Positions 59,861 through 64,000 of a DNA stretch of 64,000 nt are shown here, in pieces (within the stretch, counting starts at the first letter, position 1; every line of letters starts with the position of its first letter). The DNA comes from Bolinopsis microptera. Lineage: Eukaryota > Ctenophora > Tentaculata > Lobata > Bolinopsidae. Position numbers and translations under genes: made by a program. Under the pieces are notes generated by a model that saw nothing but the letters and a program-made list of their open reading frames with translations, was not told the DNA's origin and searched no databases. The stretch is from positions 2,503,902-2,567,901 of the forward strand of contig NC_087076.1 in NCBI RefSeq assembly GCF_026151205.1, written 5' to 3'.

Positions 59861-59958
59861 AATACTTTCAACACTACTATATAACAAATAATTTGAGGTA
59901 TGTCCAATGAACTCATGTCACCTAAAATGTCACCTAATTTGGCTTTCTAATTCCTAAT

Positions 59959-62900
59959 ATGTCTTCCTCAAATCCTAATGACAAGAAACCATTCACATCT
60001 TCTTCAAGGTACGGACTTCGACATCACATCAGACCAGAAAAACCCTTATCAATTAAAACTCAAGTCAGATCAGAAAATCCTTTGTCAATTAAACGTCAAG
60101 TCAGATTAGAAAAACCCTTGTCAAATAAATCTCAATCCCAATACTCTAGTAGCAGGGAGGGATTGAGTGTGCACTTCGATGTACAGAGTTTTTTGATACT
60201 GAATCAGGTTAATTAGGTCATTGGTAACTCAAATCACCGAGGGGCACATTTTGTGTCGCTAGTCCCAACCCTGTGGGGGCCACGCCCATATTTCACATTA
60301 GGCGCACATATGGGAAATATGTATCTCAGCTTCTGAAGGTCTTAGAGACTCAAACTTTGGCTTAAAATGACCGCAATGCACATATTTATATTGACACTAT
60401 GAAGGGTATAAAGGCCCAAAATGCTTACTTTTGGAAAAAATCCAGAAAAACCGATTTTCACTGGGGCGAGAGTGAAAAAATCTACTCTAGAAGCTTATTG
60501 ACATCGAGTATGCAGTTTGGTGTCTACAACTTTTCTAGAAACCAGGTCTTTTGTAAGGTAATTCTGGATCAGAATTGATAAGGTACGCAATTTCTATCAG
60601 TAATCCCAACCCTAGGGGGAAATTTCTAAATTACCCTCAGGCGCAAATATATGACTTTTGTATCTCGGCTTCTGAACGTTGTAGGGGCCTCTCTTTTACC
60701 TCAAACTAACTGCAAAGGCCACATTTATTTACAAGCTATAAAGCAACATAGGGTTTATAGTGCTTAGTTTTGGAGATATTCATTAAAAACTGTTTTAACT
60801 TTCGTGCATCCTAAATTAGTAACACATGTACTTAATTTTGGTATCCCGGGCTAAAAAAGTCTTACAGATACTTCACTTGCAGCACAGCAAAATGTTCAGC
60901 ATGAAAACATTCAGATAATATTTATGGAGCAACACAATTCAGTTTCAGAAGCTCCTTCCAGCTATCTTATCTTATCCACAAATGTATACATCTAACCATC
61001 TCTCTGGTTACTTCAAACCACTTCAATCCCCAAATTTATACATGAAAATCTAACTATCTCGTTATATCTACCACAAGTTGGGCTCTCTCCTGTACTGTTT
61101 GGCTGTTATGGCTAATCACCTCCAATCTAACCTCATGTTGTAGAATCTCCTTCTAGCTACCTATAATTCTGCTACTTCCATGTCATGCCTATTCTACACA
61201 GCTACCACCAGCACGTTATAATTCTAGCTCTTTCTAGCAACCTCTGAATGCTACCTCCTGCTCTATACAGGTACCACCAGTGGGCAGAAACCACCAACTC
61301 CAGCTCTTTTCACTTACTTTGGCTACATCTATTTAGCTGCTACTGCAAGGCCCCCTGGCCCCTCCAACCTCTGCTCTTTCTAGCAAACTTAACTTAAGCT
61401 ACCTCTTGCCTTTTATAACACCACCAGCAACAATTTATTCTGGCTCTTTCAGGCTGCCTCAGCTGCATTCAACAATTTCCAGTTAATTGAGGAAGAGGAA
61501 ACCTGCTATTTCTAGCAACCTCTGAATGCTACTTCCTGCTCTATCTAGCTTCCACCAACACCCACTAATTGTTGTTACTTGTTAAGCTACCACTAGCACC
61601 TGCAAATTATAGCCCTATCCAGCAAACTCAGACTACATTATGCTATATCCAGATAGCACAAGCACCCTAAAGTTCTAGCTGGAGCCTGGAGGTAGCCTGA
61701 ATTAGGTAAAACAGATAGAATTTGAGAGTGCTCATTTAGCTGAATAAGGATGGATGTAGCCCGAAGTAACTAGAAGAAGCTAAAATTTGTGGGTACCGTT
61801 TGCTAGTGTTAGCTGGATAGAGCAGAAAGTAGTCTGAGGTTGCTGGATAGTGCTAGAATTTGCAGGTGCTGGTGATAGCTGTTTGTTTGTTTGTTTGGGG
61901 ACCGGTTTTTGGTACAGCGGCCAATGAGCTGCAGCTGAACAGAGTAGGAGTAAGTCTGAGGTGCTGGATAGGGCTAGAATTTGCAGTGCTAGTTGTAGCA
62001 TAACAACAATTATTGGGTGTTGGTGGAAGCTAGATATAGCAGGAAGTAGCATTCAGAGATTGCTAGAAAGAGCTAGAATGGAGGTAGCAGAATTGAAGGA
62101 AACTAGAAGTAGATTCTACTACATGAGGTTGGATTGGAGGTAATTAGCCATAATAGCCAAACAGTACTGAAGAGAGCCCAACTTGTGGTAAGACCGGGAT
62201 CCCGGCTTAATCCCGGTCCCGGTCTTAATCCCGGTCCCAGCACTTTTTCCCAGTCCCGGTCAAAAAAGCAGTCTCGGTCGATCCTTGGCTTTAACGAGAT
62301 GGAAGCAACCAGAGGGATGGTTAGATGTATAAATTTGGGGATTGAAGTGGTTTGAAGTAACCAGAGAGATGGTTAGATGTATAAATTTGGGGATTGAAGT
62401 GGTTTGAAGTAACCAGAGAGATGGTTAGATGTATAAATTTGGGGTTGAAGTGGTTTGAAGTAACAAGAGAGATGGTTAGATGTATACATTTGTGGATAAG
62501 ATAAGATAGCTGGAAGGAGCTTCTGAAACTGAATTGTGTTGCTCCATAAATATTATCTGAATGTGTTCATGCTGAACATTTTGCTGTGCTGCAAGTGAAG
62601 TATCTGTAAGACTTTTTTAGCCCGGGATACCAAAATTAAGTACATGTGTTACTAACTTAGGATGCACGAAAGTTAAAACAGTTTTTAATGAATATCTCCA
62701 AAACTAAGCACTATAAACCCTATGTTGCTTTATAGCTTGTAAATAAATGTGGCCTTTGCAGTTAGTTTGAGGTAAAAGAGAGGCCCCTACAACGTTCAGA
62801 AGCCGAGATACAAAAGTCATATATTTGCGCCTGAGGGTAATTTAGAAATGTCCCCCTAGGGTTGGGATTACTGATAGAAATTGCGTACCTTATCAATTCT

Positions 62901-63713
62901 GATCCAGAATGACCTTACAAAAGACCTGGTTTCTAGAAAAGTTGTAGACACCAAACTGCATACTCGATGTCAATAAGCTTCTAGAGTAGATTTTTTCACT
63001 CTCGCCCCAGTGAAAATCGGTTTTTCTGGATTTTTTCCAAAAGTAAGCATTTTGGGCCTTTATACCCTTCATAGTGTCAATATAAATATGTGCATTGCGG
63101 TCATTTTAAGCCAAAGTTTGAGTCTCTAAGACCTTCAGAAGCTGAGATACATATTTCCCATACATGCGCCTAATGTGAAATATGGGCGTGGCCCCCACAG
63201 GGTTGGGACTAGCGACACAAAATGTGCCCCTTGGTGATTTGAGTTACCAATGACCTAATTAACCCGATTCAGTATCAAAAAACTCTGTACATCGAAGTGC
63301 ACACTCAATCCCTCCCTGCTACTAGAGTACAAGTAGTAGACTCAGTTAAAGTAGTAGAAACATATCATTCTGTTGAAGTAGGAACTTCTAACAATCATAG
63401 CCCAGTTGAGGCTCCAATCAGAAATGGAAGCAACCCTGATGCCCCTTCTGTTGTGTATCCATGTGGTAAATGCTCTCATGATGTCACCGGCTTCGAATGC
63501 GTTAAGTGTGATGGTCCCTGTGAAAAATGGTATCATACTAAGTGTTGTATGCACAAAAAAACTTTTGAAAAACTTGGGCAACACTCAGAAGTAATGTGGG
63601 TATGTAAGAATTGTAAGGCCCTAGAGAAGAAACCGGCTAAGCTAGTTAAAGTAGTTAAATGGGGTAATTATGCTTCTTTAAGTGAGATATCCAATGCTGC
63701 TGATTTAGCCTAG
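59959..63713 (+). pseudogene. PHD-finger reading frame split by a large palindromic insertion
   Basis: The left part (59959 to about 60141) begins with MSSSNPNDKKPF and has three 12-residue repeats of the type RPEKPLSIKTQV. The right part (about 63,330-63,713) contains a PHD zinc finger: CGKCSHDV, CVKCDGPCEKWYHTKCC and VWVCKNC-like VMWVCKNC, a Cys4-His-Cys3 pattern. With the insertion and one CAA removed, the two parts would be in the same frame. PHD fingers occur in ORF1 of some CR1-like retroelements and in chromatin readers. The short length and low-complexity start favour a mobile-element ORF, but this is not settled. The start and any further exons are unknown. Confidence 0.6.
60139..63332. 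mobile_element. 3.2-kb imperfect palindrome (fold-back element)
   Basis: Arms of about 1.3-1.5 kb face each other: 60142 onward (tactctagtagcagggaggg) is the reverse complement of the sequence ending at 63329. The arms match closely over the outer 800 bases, including two degenerate sub-repeats with tatctc(a/g)gcttctga, then more loosely toward the centre near 61,730, where short gctagaatttgc-type repeats prevail. The triplet caa flanks it on both sides (60139-60141, 63330-63332), possibly a 3-bp target duplication; a TA duplication is an alternative reading. A (ccggt)-rich patch at 62,192-62,280 is present in the right arm only. No transposase frame was found. Confidence 0.8.
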
Positions 63714-64000
63714 TAAAACAAATTTTTTTTTTAGTAAAACAAATTTTATTTTATACCCACAATCAATTCATATTTAGTTCAAATATTTAAAGTCAAAATA
63801 ACCATTTCACATAAGTGGTTATATTATAATAAAATAATTTGTGATAAATTAATAAATTAATTTACACTCAAAAATGAACAAAATATACACAATTTTTACC
63901 TAGTGCAACACTGGTTCAGCGCGCGGCTGATCGAAAAAGTTTGATTTGATTTACTAACTACAGTGTACAGCGTACATGAAAAAATTACTTACTGAATCTT
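63714..64000. other. AT-rich 3' flank, nothing recognised
   Basis: A direct repeat, tagtaaaacaaatttt, occurs twice right after the stop of the PHD frame (63712 and 63733). The remainder shows no feature before the window ends. Confidence 0.5.

Overview
The window is animal genomic DNA: AT-rich, with many short spliced genes, classical GT-AG introns of about 70 to 2,000 bases, and a heavy load of DNA transposons and retroelement remains. The gene set (INTS11, IMP4, HMCES, RNF126, ATP23, DXO, Ku70, NKRF-like) is metazoan. Compact introns, Merlin, hAT and Penelope-like elements, an animal NERD-helicase gene and a RecQ-like helicase fragment suggest an invertebrate, perhaps a non-bilaterian such as a cnidarian or sponge. 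The species cannot be named from the sequence alone.

Region 1 (1-24,100) is repeat-rich and gene-poor. It holds a Tc1/mariner transposase tail followed by four 25-bp tandem repeats, three diverged copies of a non-coding block (1.7-5.3 kb), six minus-strand exons of a RecQ-like helicase (5.8-7.7 kb), a deleted Merlin element with an 8-bp target duplication (8132-9085), an 81-bp poly-G/poly-C-ended miniature element, nested palindromic elements (13.9-14.8 kb), and a complete 5.4-kb hAT transposon (16125-21527) with a perfect 8-bp target duplication and a largely open transposase.

Region 2 (24,147-57,273) is a dense run of housekeeping genes, nearly all on the plus strand: DXO-type decapping nuclease, ATP23, RNF115/126-type E3 ligase (with a Penelope-like element in intron 3), HMCES, INTS11, IMP4, a 100-residue XTBD protein, then three NKRF-like genes with Ku70 (XRCC6) between the first and second. 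The only gene on the other strand is a NERD-nuclease/SF1-helicase-like gene at 39.6-41.8 kb. Several genes act on RNA ends or ribosome/snRNA maturation: DXO (5' end), INTS11 (3' cleavage), IMP4 (pre-rRNA), and the XTBD/NKRF proteins (partners of the nuclease XRN2 in known animals). HMCES and Ku70 are DNA-damage proteins. Nearly every plus-strand gene has a splice-acceptor-like AG 1-12 bases before its ATG, and the genes are closely spaced. This is the pattern expected of spliced-leader trans-splicing, although cis-spliced 5' UTRs could also produce it.

Region 3 (57,274-64,000) is again repeat-rich. It contains GC-rich inverted repeats, a decayed zinc-knuckle retroelement ORF on the minus strand, a dispersed repeat shared with 23.4 kb, and a 3.2-kb imperfect palindrome that splits a PHD-finger reading frame.

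No tRNA, rRNA or CRISPR array was seen. Exon boundaries were read by eye from reading-frame continuity and family knowledge. They are consistent in phase for the named genes but are not transcript-confirmed.
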